Assembly (NCBI GenBank): GCA_000526435.1
Contig: JAGB01000001.1
Location: 310,001-374,000 of the forward strand
Source of the DNA: Caldicoprobacter oshimai DSM 21659
GTDB lineage: Bacteria > Bacillota > Clostridia > Caldicoprobacterales > Caldicoprobacteraceae
DNA: 64,000 bases
Direction: 5' to 3'
Position numbers and translations under genes: made by a program
In this document: in pieces, positions 8,573 to 17,832 of the stretch
Layout: each line of letters begins with the position of its first letter
Position numbering within the stretch: position 1 is the first letter of the stretch
The notes under the pieces: model-generated
What the model was told of the DNA's origin: nothing
The model's database searches: none
The model's input: the letters and a program-made list of their open reading frames with translations, nothing else

Positions 8573-8675
8573 ATATTACAGCTTTTATTTTTAACCTTTT
8601 TCCCCCAAATAGTTTCATATTCACTAATTCTATTTCGTTTGGGGATTTTTACACGTTATGTAACGTATGTTCATA

Positions 8676-9185
8676 CTAATTACGTCTAGCTAACTTTTCT
8701 AGTTCTTGAGTTTGCTTTTCTTTCAACTTTCTAAATTGAAGGATTGTATCTTCGTAGTTATTTAAATATTCTAATGTTTCTGACCTGTAAGAAAGTGCCA
8801 CTTCATATGCATTTTTTAATACATCATAAACTAGTTTGGTCTTTTGTATCGTTAGTAAATGATAATTTGTTAACCTTGATGGAGGCTCTATTTTTTCTAT
8901 TTTATCTGCAATGATAGACCACTCATCCATATATGATTCTATTTTCTCTATAAATATCGCTTTCGTTTCTTTATCTATCGCTAAACGTATATTTTGATCA
9001 ATATCGTTAACCATCAGATCAAGTTCATTATTTATTTCAATGATATTCCTTACATATGTATCTGCTGCTTTTTCTTTTTTTACTCTTATTACTACTAAAC
9101 CTATTATAACTACCAAACCTATAATCGCATTTATTATAAACATTAGCATTTGATATTTGTTGTTTTTTGTTTTCTGCTGTTCCAT
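8676..9185 (-). CDS. Membrane-anchored coiled-coil protein, unknown function
   Basis: A 169-residue protein with one strong transmembrane segment near residues 13-36 (MLMFIINAIIGLVVIIGLVV), then a charged helical region rich in Glu, Lys and Ile that should form coiled coil. The topology suggests a short cytoplasmic tail and a long soluble helical domain. I do not recognise a family. The ribosome site (AGGAGG before the ATG at 9185) is good, and base composition is AT-rich like the rest of this accessory patch. Immediately upstream lies an IS605-type RNA-like relic. Confidence 0.55.
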   Translation of the reverse strand: MEQQKTKNNKYQMLMFIINAIIGLVVIIGLVVIRVKKEKAADTYVRNIIEINNELDLMVNDIDQNIRLAIDKETKAIFIEKIESYMDEWSIIADKIEKIEPPSRLTNYHLLTIQKTKLVYDVLKNAYEVALSYRSETLEYLNNYEDTILQFRKLKEKQTQELEKLARRN

Positions 9186-9205
9186 TTTATAAACCTCCTA
9201 TCAGA

Positions 9206-9432
9206 GTTAGGTGCTCATCACCAACATTAAATAGGCTTGTCATGCACAAGCCACTGTCCCTACCCTTCAGGACTGTTTAAACCTGTACGACAGAGCCTGG
9301 AGCTTGAGGAGCAACACTCTAGAGTATCATAGCCTACCTAACGAAACTCCGTCAGCTTTGTGCTGGCAACTGAGGCTAGTCAACCAAGGCTTTTTACGAG
9401 CCCCCGCTTCTTTAGGCGTTGGGGAGTTGACT
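9206..9432 (+). ncRNA. IS200/IS605-type right end with omegaRNA-like folding, no tnpB
   Basis: The segment ends with the hairpin AGCCCCCGC-ttctttag-GCGTTGGGGA (about 9400-9424), a form typical of the right end of IS200/IS605 (IS1341) elements. It is enclosed by AGTCAAC (9378-9384) pairing with GTTGACT (9426-9432). Further helices are GTTAGGT/ACCTAAC (9206-9212 with 9336-9342), GGCTTGT/ACAAGCC (9234-9240 with 9246-9252), GTCC/GGAC (9256-9259 with 9270-9273) and CAGC/GCTG (9353-9356 with 9362-9365). In TnpB elements this region is the 3' part of the guide RNA, and the guide would begin just after the right end. No tnpB or tnpA reading frame is present, so this is a relic or a non-autonomous derivative. 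Confidence 0.5.
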
Positions 9433-9531
9433 TGGTAATGGACAGCTCATTTTACCCCTCCAATAAACCGTACCAGTTGTTATAAACTTTGGGCAAAAAA
9501 AGTCAAATAACTCAGGATTTGTGAGCATTTA

Positions 9532-9745
9532 TTAAGTCCTCCCATCACCCACGTCAAACATCGCAGGAAAAACAATAATACCGGGCTTTATCATGCCCGT
9601 TTCAACTTTTTTACAATAACTTGCAATAGGACTCATATGATCGAGAATCTTTATCATAAAAGCTTTATGTGCAGTTTGTTCATCAAATATTTTAAAATAA
9701 CCAGCATTATTAAGTGAAATTTGTAAACTATTCCTTAGCGATATC
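9532..9745 (-). pseudogene. Open frame of about 70 codons without a proper start, downstream of nucleotidyltransferase
   Basis: A minus-strand frame runs through to TAA 9532-9534 and encodes a coding-like peptide (GYFKIFDEQTAHKAFMIKIL, then MIKPGIIVFPAMFDVGDG). It overlaps the end of the nucleotidyltransferase gene and has no ATG or ribosome site at its beginning; the first ATG is deep inside. I do not recognise it. It could be the remains of a partner gene. A GGGC/GCCC hairpin lies at about 9586-9603. The interval 9433-9531 shows nothing else. Confidence 0.3.
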
Positions 9746-9746
9746 T

Positions 9747-10073
9747 TTATTGTTCATATATACATTCCCCTTCATGTACAATTTTATACTCTATAGTTGA
9801 ATTCAATTTCGACCTTGCATCAAATTCATCTTTAAAGTAAACCAATATATCAATTGGTACGTCTGCTACATTTACTATGGATTTCCTTATAAGTTTCATT
9901 AAATCTCTTTTCCTTATAGGATTTTCTTTAACAATTACACATAAATCTATATCACTATCTTCTGTTGGTTTTCCATAAGCATAAGAACCGAATAAATATA
10001 TTTTTTCTACTGGAGCAACTTTATTTATATCAGCAATTATTTTATCTATTTGTTGTCTCACATTAGCCAACAT
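9747..10073 (-). CDS. Minimal nucleotidyltransferase (MNT/MntA-like)
   Basis: A 108-residue protein with the polymerase-beta-fold signature GSYAYGKPTEDSDIDL (about residues 29-44), which carries the GS helix and the two metal-binding Asp of minimal nucleotidyltransferases. Proteins of this size are often the antitoxin half of HEPN-MNT pairs, where the MNT protein adds AMP to the HEPN RNase. No HEPN gene is visible on either side, so it is an orphan or its partner has decayed. Other minimal nucleotidyltransferases have no known role. The gene is AT-rich relative to the chromosome around it. Confidence 0.75.
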   Translation of the reverse strand: MLANVRQQIDKIIADINKVAPVEKIYLFGSYAYGKPTEDSDIDLCVIVKENPIRKRDLMKLIRKSIVNVADVPIDILVYFKDEFDARSKLNSTIEYKIVHEGECIYEQ

Positions 10074-10106
10074 AAAAATTAATCACCATCCTCGATCTAA
10101 ATCTTC

Positions 10107-10838
10107 TCATTTCTTACGTGCTGCTATCAGCAGCATCATCGGTCGGCGGAGTTCATCCTTCATTCCAGGCTCATTCATAAGGTAATCAGCTGGTTTGGGC
10201 TCTACAAGCTTAATGATCTCAAAGCCACACTGAATAAGTGTATTTACATAGGTGGTAAGGGTTCTATGATACTTCGTGACTTCCTCTCCCAGAAAGACCG
10301 CTTTTCGAATTCCTTCTTCGAAGTACCGGTCCACAGGCCAGTGAAGGGGTTTCCCATTTGCATCACAACACCACTGCTGACTGCCCTGTGCAGTAAAAAT
10401 CGGGTGTTCGACGGAAAAAACAAAGTCACCACCCTGTATCAGCCATCGGCTTATCTTCTTGCAAATATCTTCAAACGATTCAATATAGTGAAATACCAAT
10501 GAACTGATAACAACATCAAAAGAGTTTTCCGGATAATCGATATCTTCTATGGGCATGCGTACATATTTAATAAGTGGCGAGGTTGTTCTTTCTCTTGCCA
10601 CTTGCAGCATCCTTTCCGAAATATCCACTCCAACCACCAACTTTGCTCCGTGTTCAACAACATAGCGGCAGTGCCAGCCAAAGCCGCACCCCAGATCCAG
10701 AACTCGTTTGCCTTGAAAATCGGGCATCATTTTCTGGAATTCATGCCATTCACCGGCCGCCTCAAGGCCACCGATAGAACGTGCCATCTGCTTGTATTTA
10801 TTAAAAAATTGTATGTCATCATATTTGTTTTCTTTCAT
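10107..10838 (-). CDS. Class I SAM-dependent methyltransferase
   Basis: A 243-residue methyltransferase. Motif I is VLDLGCGFGWH (about residues 45-55), followed by the acidic VVGVDISERML, the motif around PIEDIDYPENSFDVVISSLVFHYIE, and a C-terminal substrate region. It resembles the UbiE/Methyltransf_11 small-molecule enzymes. The substrate is unknown. A ribosome site (AGAGGTGAAGG) precedes the ATG at 10838. It looks intact although the flanking genes are relics. Confidence 0.8.
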   Translation of the reverse strand: MKENKYDDIQFFNKYKQMARSIGGLEAAGEWHEFQKMMPDFQGKRVLDLGCGFGWHCRYVVEHGAKLVVGVDISERMLQVARERTTSPLIKYVRMPIEDIDYPENSFDVVISSLVFHYIESFEDICKKISRWLIQGGDFVFSVEHPIFTAQGSQQWCCDANGKPLHWPVDRYFEEGIRKAVFLGEEVTKYHRTLTTYVNTLIQCGFEIIKLVEPKPADYLMNEPGMKDELRRPMMLLIAARKK

Positions 10839-10916
10839 GTTTCCTTCACCTCTTTGTGGAAAGCATTATACATCATTCTACTACATATTTTTTATACATG
10901 TCCAGAGTATACCGTG

Positions 10917-11040
10917 TTATGTTTTACCTGTTACATTCCAAAATTCAATGCAACAATCATCATACTCCCGCATAGTCGGTTTTTTTACATGGTAATCAAT
11001 ATCAGTCGGAACAATGTCCTGAAAGTATTAGATTTATCAT
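10917..11040 (-). pseudogene. Fragment of an ANT(6)/AadE-type aminoglycoside adenylyltransferase
   Basis: The minus strand encodes VPTDIDYHVKKP, MREYDDCCIEFWNVT and then a stop (10917-10919). This is a characteristic internal segment of ANT(6) streptomycin adenylyltransferases. A few codons upstream (DKSNTF) may continue it in another frame. The nucleotidyl-transfer active site and the whole C-terminal half are missing, so it confers nothing. The flanks 10840-10916 and 11041-11290 show no intact gene. Confidence 0.65.
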
Positions 11041-11293
11041 TTCTTGTTCAGTTTTTATATAGTCTTCCCAAAGACAAATTTTATCGAAGTTTATATTCCC
11101 TGATAAGTATATTTTATGTCAATATCTGCCCCATATCAATACTGGTTTACTCCTCTTCCCACCTTTTTCACATCTACAAATAACTATACCAATACCTCTT
11201 AAGCCTGCCCACTCGGCTCTCGTATCCATCCAGTTAATATCAACCAAATAATAGATAGCATAGTTGCTCTTCTATACTCCCATGAAAAAAGCC

Positions 11294-11358
11294 GGATTAT
11301 GCAAAGCTCGGAGTGGTTTGGTAACTCAATGCAGGGTTCGAATCCCTAAGATGTCCTG
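11294..11358 (+). other. tRNA-like fragment with an intact T-arm
   Basis: AGGGTTCGAATCCCT (about 11333-11347) is a canonical T-arm, and the bases before it (AGCTCGGAGTGGTTTGGTAACTC) recall a D-arm. There is no room for an anticodon arm and the acceptor ends pair poorly (only GGA/TCC), so this is not a functional tRNA. It may be an integration scar. After it, 11386-11456 contains a short unassigned open stretch ending in TAG. Confidence 0.3.
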
Positions 11359-11523
11359 TTTTTAAAGGAAAGTAAGCACATCGGGAAATACTATCGTAAT
11401 AAAAGTATCCGATGATGATTTAAAGCTTGAGAAAAGCGACTTTACTCAAATTTAGTTTACCAATTATGTAAATAAATCCTCATAACAACCATTTATATTG
11501 CGAGTGATAACGCTTTTATAAAA

Positions 11524-11552
11524 AATCGGTAATACTATACGTATTACCGATT
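11524..11552 (-). terminator. Rho-independent terminator of the ABC exporter
   Basis: A perfect 12-bp stem (11524-11535 with 11541-11552, arms AATCGGTAATAC/GTATTACCGATT) with a 5-base loop is followed on the minus strand by a T-run. It lies 20 bases beyond the ATPase-domain stop. Confidence 0.8.
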
Positions 11553-11571
11553 AAACCTATTTTAAATCCTC

Positions 11572-13148
11572 TTAAATTCTAAATTGCATATTATACAGAT
11601 GTGCATAGGTGCCATTCAATGCCATTAATTCTTCATGAGTTCCCTGTTCAGCAATACCATTGTCTGTTAATACGACGATCCTTTTTGCATTCCTGATTGT
11701 TGATAAACGATGAGCTATGACAAATGTTGTACGATTTTTAGCTAGAAGCTCCAATGAATCCTGAATAACTTTTTCACTTTCACTGTCCAGTGCACTAGTT
11801 GCCTCATCAAAAATTAAAATAGGTGGATTTTTCAAGAAAACCCGTGCAATACTCAATCTTTGTCTTTGACCTCCAGATAATTTAACACCCCGTGGTCCAA
11901 TATATGTTTCATAACCATCCGGTAATTCCATGATAAAATCATGGGCATTGGCCTTTTTAGCTGCTTCAATGACTTCATCTTTACTTGCATTAGGCTTCCC
12001 ATATCGGATATTATCCAATACTGTCCCAGAAAACAAATAAACATCTTGTTGTACAATACCAATATTCTCCCTTAAAGAATTCAGCTTAATATCCCTGATA
12101 TTTATGCCATCTATTAATATTTCTCCCTCGCTTACTTCATAAAAACGAGGAATTAGTGAACATAATGTTGTTTTGCCAACACCAGAATATCCTACTAATG
12201 CAATATATTCTCCAGCCTTTACATTGAGGGATATATTTTTCAAGACATAATCAGTGCTCCCAGTATATTTAAACCACACATTTTTAAACTTTACATTTCC
12301 TTGTACGTCTTTCAATTCAATAGCATTTTCCGAATCTTCTATATCTGGTTCTATTTCCTATATTTCCATAAATTGCTCAAAAGCAGCAATCCCTTGCTGG
12401 AATTGTGTAGTAATATGATTTAATTTTTAAATGGGTTCAATAAAGTAGCCAATATATAATAAAAATGTTATCAAATCAGCCAGATCTAAAGTAGCATTAA
12501 CAATACTGGCACCACCAAAAACAATAACAGTAATTGTGATAAGTTGTATAAAAGTATTTACTCCATTATACAAGTATGCTTCATTTCTGTAAATATTTTT
12601 CCTGCTACCAAGAAACCGACTTTTTTCTTTTTCAATTTCTTCATTTGCAAATGATTTTACAACCCTTATACCTGAAAGGGTATCTTCAACTTGTGCATTG
12701 ATATCTCCAATTCTATCATAATTTCTTTTTAACTCAGCTTTTAATTTTTTATATAAATAGCCATTATTGGTAAAAAGATAAAAACTGCTAAAGTTAATTT
12801 AGCGTTTATATTGATTAAGATAACAAATGCACCAATAAATCTTATTAAATATATTATATAATCTTCAGGACCATGATGGTATAATTCTGCTAATGATAAT
12901 AAATCATTGGTAATTCCAGACATTAGTTGTCCATTTTTTCGCTCATCATAGAAACTAAAGAATAATTTTAGATAATATTCAAATAATTCGCTGCGCATAT
13001 CACTTTCCACCATAGCCCCCATTGCATGACCTTGATAATCGACAAAAAAATTACAAGCAGTTTGCACAGCAACTAATCCAAGCATTATAACACCAACTTT
13101 AATGAAAGAATCATTTAACATGATCAACCAACAACTGAAAAACAACAA
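11572..13148 (-). pseudogene. ABC exporter (MsbA/MdlB-like half-transporter), disrupted
   Basis: Read 5' to 3' on the minus strand this was one membrane-ATPase fusion. The transmembrane domain begins truncated near 13148 and loses frame in an A-rich run near 12755. It continues in a second frame (NYDRIGDINAQVEDTLSGIR...), which then carries in-frame TAA (12427-12429) and TAG (12358-12360). The 247-codon 3' end (11572-12315) is an intact ATPase domain: Walker A GYSGVGKT, signature LSGGQRQR, Walker B ILIFDEATSALD, switch His in IAHRLST. At least three lesions plus the missing N-terminus make the transporter non-functional. The lone ATPase domain might still be translated, but no good ribosome site is seen. 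Confidence 0.85.
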
Positions 13149-13200
13149 GGTAGCTGTTGCATCCTCAAAGTACAGAACTTCCGTATTATCACCTTATGAA

Positions 13201-14319
13201 CTAAATTAATTCCGGTTTATAATCATCAGGCAGTTCTTCTTCACTTAGAAATTTAAAACTGTCATCACTTAATATTGGTATAAAAAATTCGTACGGAATC
13301 CTGGAAAACTCACAGCCATAATTGCTGGCCCCAAACGCCATACCCGCTTTGCTGCCCCAGTTTAACCCCCTGGCAAACTTCGTATAATTGGAACAATCAT
13401 GGACCACCAAATCCCATTTTTCCTCATCGGCTATTTTCATGAGCTTCAGGGTCAGTTCGCGGCTCCAAATGGGTGAAATATAGCCAAACCTGGAAATATA
13501 CATATTTTCACCATAATAGTTGTATATATTGTTCTCATTTAAATGCAGTTCTGCACAGTTGATGAAATCCAGCTTTGTTTCCAGGATCATCTGCTTTTTC
13601 TTCAAAAACGCTTCAAAGAATTCTGGCGTCATCGGACTTTCGATGCCTACGCTCTTAATATATTTTTTGGCTATAGCAATATTTTCAATAACCTTATCCG
13701 AACAGTTAGAAGCCGCCAGGTTGAAGCGTATTTCGTCAAGACCTGCTTCCCCCAGTGCTTTCAATGTCTCTTCGGTAGCCAAAGTGCCATTTGTGTATAG
13801 ATGCTGGTAAATTCCAGCATCGCTAAATTTCTTTATAACCGAATAATACTTTTCTATTTCCATAAATGGCTCTAAATAAACATACGAGACGCCGGTGGGC
13901 TTTTGGTAGATGGAAAGTAGCAAGTCGATATCCTTCTCATAAAATTTAGTGCCCCCTATTTCCCACACATCTTCACCTACCGGTGGGATATCATCCAGCT
14001 GCCCATAATCGTAGCAGAACTTGCAGTTTAAATTGCATTTATTGGTCTTTCGAATCGCATTAAGGCCGGTGCCAAACAAGCAGGAAATACATCCTTTTGG
14101 AAATTTATCGTCGTTTCCCACAAAATAAGTCCTGTTTTTTAAAGTCTTTAAACCTTTAATTTGAGACATCAATAAACTATTCCTGTGTTCGACTGCAGCC
14201 TCAATCTGTGCAAAAGTAGAATTGATTATTTCTTGATGTTTTGCGCTTATCTCCTCATCTTCCGGCAGCTGCGCAAAAAACTCAAACCACATCAACGCAT
14301 CTTTCTTTGAAATCTTCAT
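13201..14319 (-). CDS. Radical SAM protein of unknown function
   Basis: A 372-residue enzyme with the radical SAM cluster motif CNLNCKFC (about residues 96-103), which binds a 4Fe-4S cluster and S-adenosylmethionine. Preceding cysteines (KGCISCLFGTG) and others in the C-terminal part (VVHDCSNYT, YGCEFSR) could hold an auxiliary site. The barrel is recognisable from YVYLEPFMEIE and YTNGTLATEE. The start ATG follows AGAGGGGGA. It stands alone next to the broken ABC exporter, whose decayed 5' end lies about 50 bases beyond its stop. The substrate cannot be predicted. Confidence 0.75.
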   Translation of the reverse strand: MKISKKDALMWFEFFAQLPEDEEISAKHQEIINSTFAQIEAAVEHRNSLLMSQIKGLKTLKNRTYFVGNDDKFPKGCISCLFGTGLNAIRKTNKCNLNCKFCYDYGQLDDIPPVGEDVWEIGGTKFYEKDIDLLLSIYQKPTGVSYVYLEPFMEIEKYYSVIKKFSDAGIYQHLYTNGTLATEETLKALGEAGLDEIRFNLAASNCSDKVIENIAIAKKYIKSVGIESPMTPEFFEAFLKKKQMILETKLDFINCAELHLNENNIYNYYGENMYISRFGYISPIWSRELTLKLMKIADEEKWDLVVHDCSNYTKFARGLNWGSKAGMAFGASNYGCEFSRIPYEFFIPILSDDSFKFLSEEELPDDYKPELI

Positions 14320-14584
14320 GATTGTCCCCCTCTAGTGCATCTTGCTTTCATGAATTTAAATTGTATCATCTAAATACATGAAACGCAACGGTTTTTGAAC
14401 CGTATTTGCCTTATTCGTATTATTCTCCCAATTGTGCATTTCATTAGAGCGAATATGCAATGAATCTCCTGGGTATAAATCGTACTTCTCTGATTTTTAT
14501 AGTAAGTCAATATACCTTCCAAAAAAGTTTTCTATGAATACCTGCTATATTTTATAATTTATGCTAAGCTAGAATAGCTTAGTG

Positions 14585-14698
14585 GTATAATATCAGAAGA
14601 AGTCAGTGAAATGCTGGAGCAACTGAATATCATTGAAAAGCCTTCTTCCAGCAAATCTGAAAGCGGCAAAAGCACTATATATCGGACTCAGCTGTAAT
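14585..14698 (+). pseudogene. Short coding-like remnant (about 38 codons), unassigned
   Basis: A plus-strand frame (ISEEVSEMLEQLNIIEKP..., ending TIYRTQL and a stop) follows an in-frame stop and overlaps the end of the MATE gene. It has no start or ribosome site and looks like the tail of a lost protein, but I cannot name it. The remaining interval 14320-14584 holds nothing I can support. Confidence 0.25.
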
Positions 14699-16027
14699 AG
14701 CGGCATTTTTCCGAATCCGATACCGTGCATAAAGGAAGATACCTACCTGGCCAAGCCCTGCCAATCCCCAGGTAACCGGATAACAGGCAAAAAGCATAAC
14801 CACCGTGGGATACCAGGCAAAGACAGTTTTCAGCCAAACGATACGTAGCAGACAGGCTCCTAACAGCGTGCAAATCATAGGCGATACAGAATAGCCCATG
14901 CCACGGGTCAGACCCGGAAATACGTTCATAATGCCACAGGTAAAGTATGCAACCATTAAAACTTTCATACGCAACATGCCAAGCTCGATGACCTCAGGAT
15001 CGGACGTGAACATGCCAAGCAGCCACCTACCGAAAAGCAATATGGAGCCACTCAGGAGAATCCATGTAGCAAAGATTAGAACCGTACATATCTTTGCAAT
15101 GGTATCAATTCTATCATATTTCTTGGCACCCATGTTTTGTCCGGTAAAAGTAATGGCAGCATTATAATAGGCATTCATTGTGGTGCCAACAAACCCTTCT
15201 ACATTACCTGCAGCAGAGCTGGCTGCCACCATAATGGAGCCGAAGGAATTGACTGCTGACTGGATCATTACATTGGAAATGGAGAACAATAGGCTCTGTA
15301 ACCCCGCGGGCAATCCAATTCTCACAATTTCCTTCAATTTATGCCTTTCAATACGCATTTGGCGCGGTATAAAGCGTATGCCCCTATTGCTCCGCAGCAG
15401 GCAGATCATAACTAGCGCCATCGAGAGGAACTGGGATATGACCGTAGCCCAAGCTACTCCATCGACAGTCATGTGCAGCACAATTACAAAGAACAGATTG
15501 AGTATTACGTTCACCATTCCCGAAATGGTAAGGTAGTACATCGGTCGTCGGCTGTCCCCCACAGCTCGCAATATGGCAGCACCAAAGTTATATACCATCA
15601 TGGCAGGAACTCCTAGAAAGTAGATTTTCATATACAGTACCGCCAAATCCAATATATCCTCCGGAGTGCCCATTAGGATTAGCATCGGCTTGCAGAAAAC
15701 TAATCCTATTACCATAACAAGCAAGCCACTTATTATGCTGATAGCTATGGAGGTATGAACAGAGTCTCTCAATCGCGACATTCGGCCAGCCCCATAGTCC
15801 TGCGCCACAACGACAACTGTACCTACCGATAATCCCATAAACGTGTTAACTATAAGGTTTATAAGAGCACCCGTAGCACCTACCGCAGCCAGTGCTTCTC
15901 TGCCCGAGAAGCGCCCGACAACTATCATGTCTGCAGCATTAAACAGCAGCTGCAATATATTCATTGCCATGATGGGCAATGCGAAAATCAATATCTTGCT
16001 GAACAGCGGTCCGCTGCACATGTCCAT
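14675..16027 (-). CDS. MATE family multidrug/metabolite exporter
   Basis: A 450-residue membrane protein with twelve predicted segments in two similar halves. The N-terminus (ILIFALPIMAMNILQLLFNAADMIVVGRFSG) is the hallmark of the MATE family (DinF/NorM clade), which exports drugs or metabolites using a Na+ or H+ gradient. The start is uncertain: ATG 16027 has no clear ribosome site, while AAGGAAGAGA slightly upstream serves ATGs in other frames. The substrate is unknown. The interval to the next gene (16028-16371) shows nothing. Confidence 0.85.
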   Translation of the reverse strand: MDMCSGPLFSKILIFALPIMAMNILQLLFNAADMIVVGRFSGREALAAVGATGALINLIVNTFMGLSVGTVVVVAQDYGAGRMSRLRDSVHTSIAISIISGLLVMVIGLVFCKPMLILMGTPEDILDLAVLYMKIYFLGVPAMMVYNFGAAILRAVGDSRRPMYYLTISGMVNVILNLFFVIVLHMTVDGVAWATVISQFLSMALVMICLLRSNRGIRFIPRQMRIERHKLKEIVRIGLPAGLQSLLFSISNVMIQSAVNSFGSIMVAASSAAGNVEGFVGTTMNAYYNAAITFTGQNMGAKKYDRIDTIAKICTVLIFATWILLSGSILLFGRWLLGMFTSDPEVIELGMLRMKVLMVAYFTCGIMNVFPGLTRGMGYSVSPMICTLLGACLLRIVWLKTVFAWYPTVVMLFACYPVTWGLAGLGQVGIFLYARYRIRKNAAITAESDI

Positions 16028-16371
16028 TCGTGTTTCTTGGATAACATAACAGCATTCTCTTCCTTTTACTTATTATATTCATTATTTTGACTTAAGCTGT
16101 ATTTCCCCTCGCCTATTCTTCTACTTCTTTAAATGGCACCAATCTTCACTTATTCAATCATATGGCCCCAATACAAGCAGGGTCTATCTTGCATCCAATA
16201 GTAAGTATTATAGCACAATCAAACAACAAAGCAACCGTTATTAGTGGTTGCCTTGTCGAAAATAAACTGAAATTTATGAATTTACTATCTTTATTGCCCC
16301 ATCCTACGCGTAATCATATGAATCGTTGAAATGACAAAGCAAGTCTAACGTAAAAAGGCTAATCTAACCAT

Positions 16372-17832
16372 CTACACAGCATCAACATAGGGTTCAATAC
16401 ATCTATCATAAACGGCATCCGAAACCATATTCTGTGCCCAACGCCCGTCTTTAACAACGATTATCCCGATTATGCACTTTATAACGTCAGCCAAACAGCA
16501 AATCGGATAAAGCACCGAAATGGTCAGTCTTGTAAAATGTGTAAGTACATAGGTGAATGGAACTAAGACAGTCCATGTATAGACGCTGTCAAAGAGGAAC
16601 GTTAAGAATGTTTTACCCCCTGATCGTATGGTAAAGTACGCGCAGTGACTCACCGCATTAACTGCCATATACATGGCACTTGTTTGCATGAAACGGGTAG
16701 CCAGCCTGCGCACATCATCGGTAGTATTGTATATATACGGAATGACCGGCGACAAAACAGCAAGCAGGCTGCCAACAACAATACAAACACAAACGTTGAA
16801 AAATATAAGCCTCCATGCGGTTTGCTTTGCGCGCGGAATATCGTTGGCCCCAAGAGCCTGGCCAACCATAACAGCAACGGCAGTGCCCATAGAAAAAACG
16901 ACCACATTGAACAAATTCGTTATGGTGCTAGTTATATTGAGGGCAGCAACTACATTTAGTCCCCGAGTTGAGAATATCTGCATCAAAGTGGTCATGCCCA
17001 ATGACCACAACAGCTCATTTATAAAGAGTGGCATCCCCTTCTTGATTATATTAAAAGCAAGGCCTTTAGGAATCTTTACCGTTCGATACAAATCTTCAAC
17101 AAATTGAAATCTTTCAAGATGCCTATGCGTGTATACTATGATAATAGCAACTTCCACAAAGCGTGAAATAACCGTTGCTATGGCTGCCCCGTCAACGCCT
17201 AAAGCCGGGAATCCAAGCTTTCCATAGATCAGCATGTAATTCAGGAAGAGATTGGTAATTATGCCAGCCATGCTGGCCTTCATCGGAAGCATTGTTTCTC
17301 CCATCTCGCGGAGCGTTCCGCCATATACCTGAGATAGGGCAAACGGTAGTAGTCCCCATAGCATTATGTGAAGGTAACTCCTGCTGTACTCGAGGGTAGC
17401 TGCTCTTTCGATGGCATCCCCTTCACCAGTCAGATACAGGGCAATCAATTGATCTCCACAGGTCAAAAATACAGCTATTGAAACCACCAAAGTAATAGCA
17501 ACAGTCCACAATTTGAAGCGCACCGTATGACGCAAGCCCTCATTATCTCCTGCACCAAAAAACTGGGCACCGAATATACCTGGCCCAGAAAGGACGCCAA
17601 AAATAGCCAGATTAAATACAAATATAAGCTGGTTGGCAATGGCGATTCCCGACATTTGAGGCGTACCTAGCCGGCCTATCATTAGGTTGTCCAGAAGGTT
17701 TACGAAATTTGAGATGGCATTCTGTACAATAAGCGGTAACACTAACGCAAATACTGTAATGTAAAACTCACGATCCCCTATAAATGTGTTGCGAAACTTG
17801 TTAAAAGCGCTTGATGATGCACGTTGCTTCAT
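16372..17832 (-). CDS. MATE family exporter (second copy, divergent)
   Basis: A 486-residue MATE transporter with a longer N-terminal tail (RNTFIGDREFYITVFALVLPLIVQN) and the usual NLLDNLMIGRLG sequence at the end of segment 1. It differs strongly from the MATE protein encoded just downstream, so the two are not a recent duplication. Each has its own spacing and probably its own promoter. Substrate unknown. Confidence 0.85.
   Translation of the reverse strand: MKQRASSSAFNKFRNTFIGDREFYITVFALVLPLIVQNAISNFVNLLDNLMIGRLGTPQMSGIAIANQLIFVFNLAIFGVLSGPGIFGAQFFGAGDNEGLRHTVRFKLWTVAITLVVSIAVFLTCGDQLIALYLTGEGDAIERAATLEYSRSYLHIMLWGLLPFALSQVYGGTLREMGETMLPMKASMAGIITNLFLNYMLIYGKLGFPALGVDGAAIATVISRFVEVAIIIVYTHRHLERFQFVEDLYRTVKIPKGLAFNIIKKGMPLFINELLWSLGMTTLMQIFSTRGLNVVAALNITSTITNLFNVVVFSMGTAVAVMVGQALGANDIPRAKQTAWRLIFFNVCVCIVVGSLLAVLSPVIPYIYNTTDDVRRLATRFMQTSAMYMAVNAVSHCAYFTIRSGGKTFLTFLFDSVYTWTVLVPFTYVLTHFTRLTISVLYPICCLADVIKCIIGIIVVKDGRWAQNMVSDAVYDRCIEPYVDAV

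Noticed and set aside
10602-11183. 193-codon plus-strand frame rich in Phe, Tyr and Ile
   Set aside because: It runs antisense through the methyltransferase and the ANT(6) fragment, with no ribosome site.
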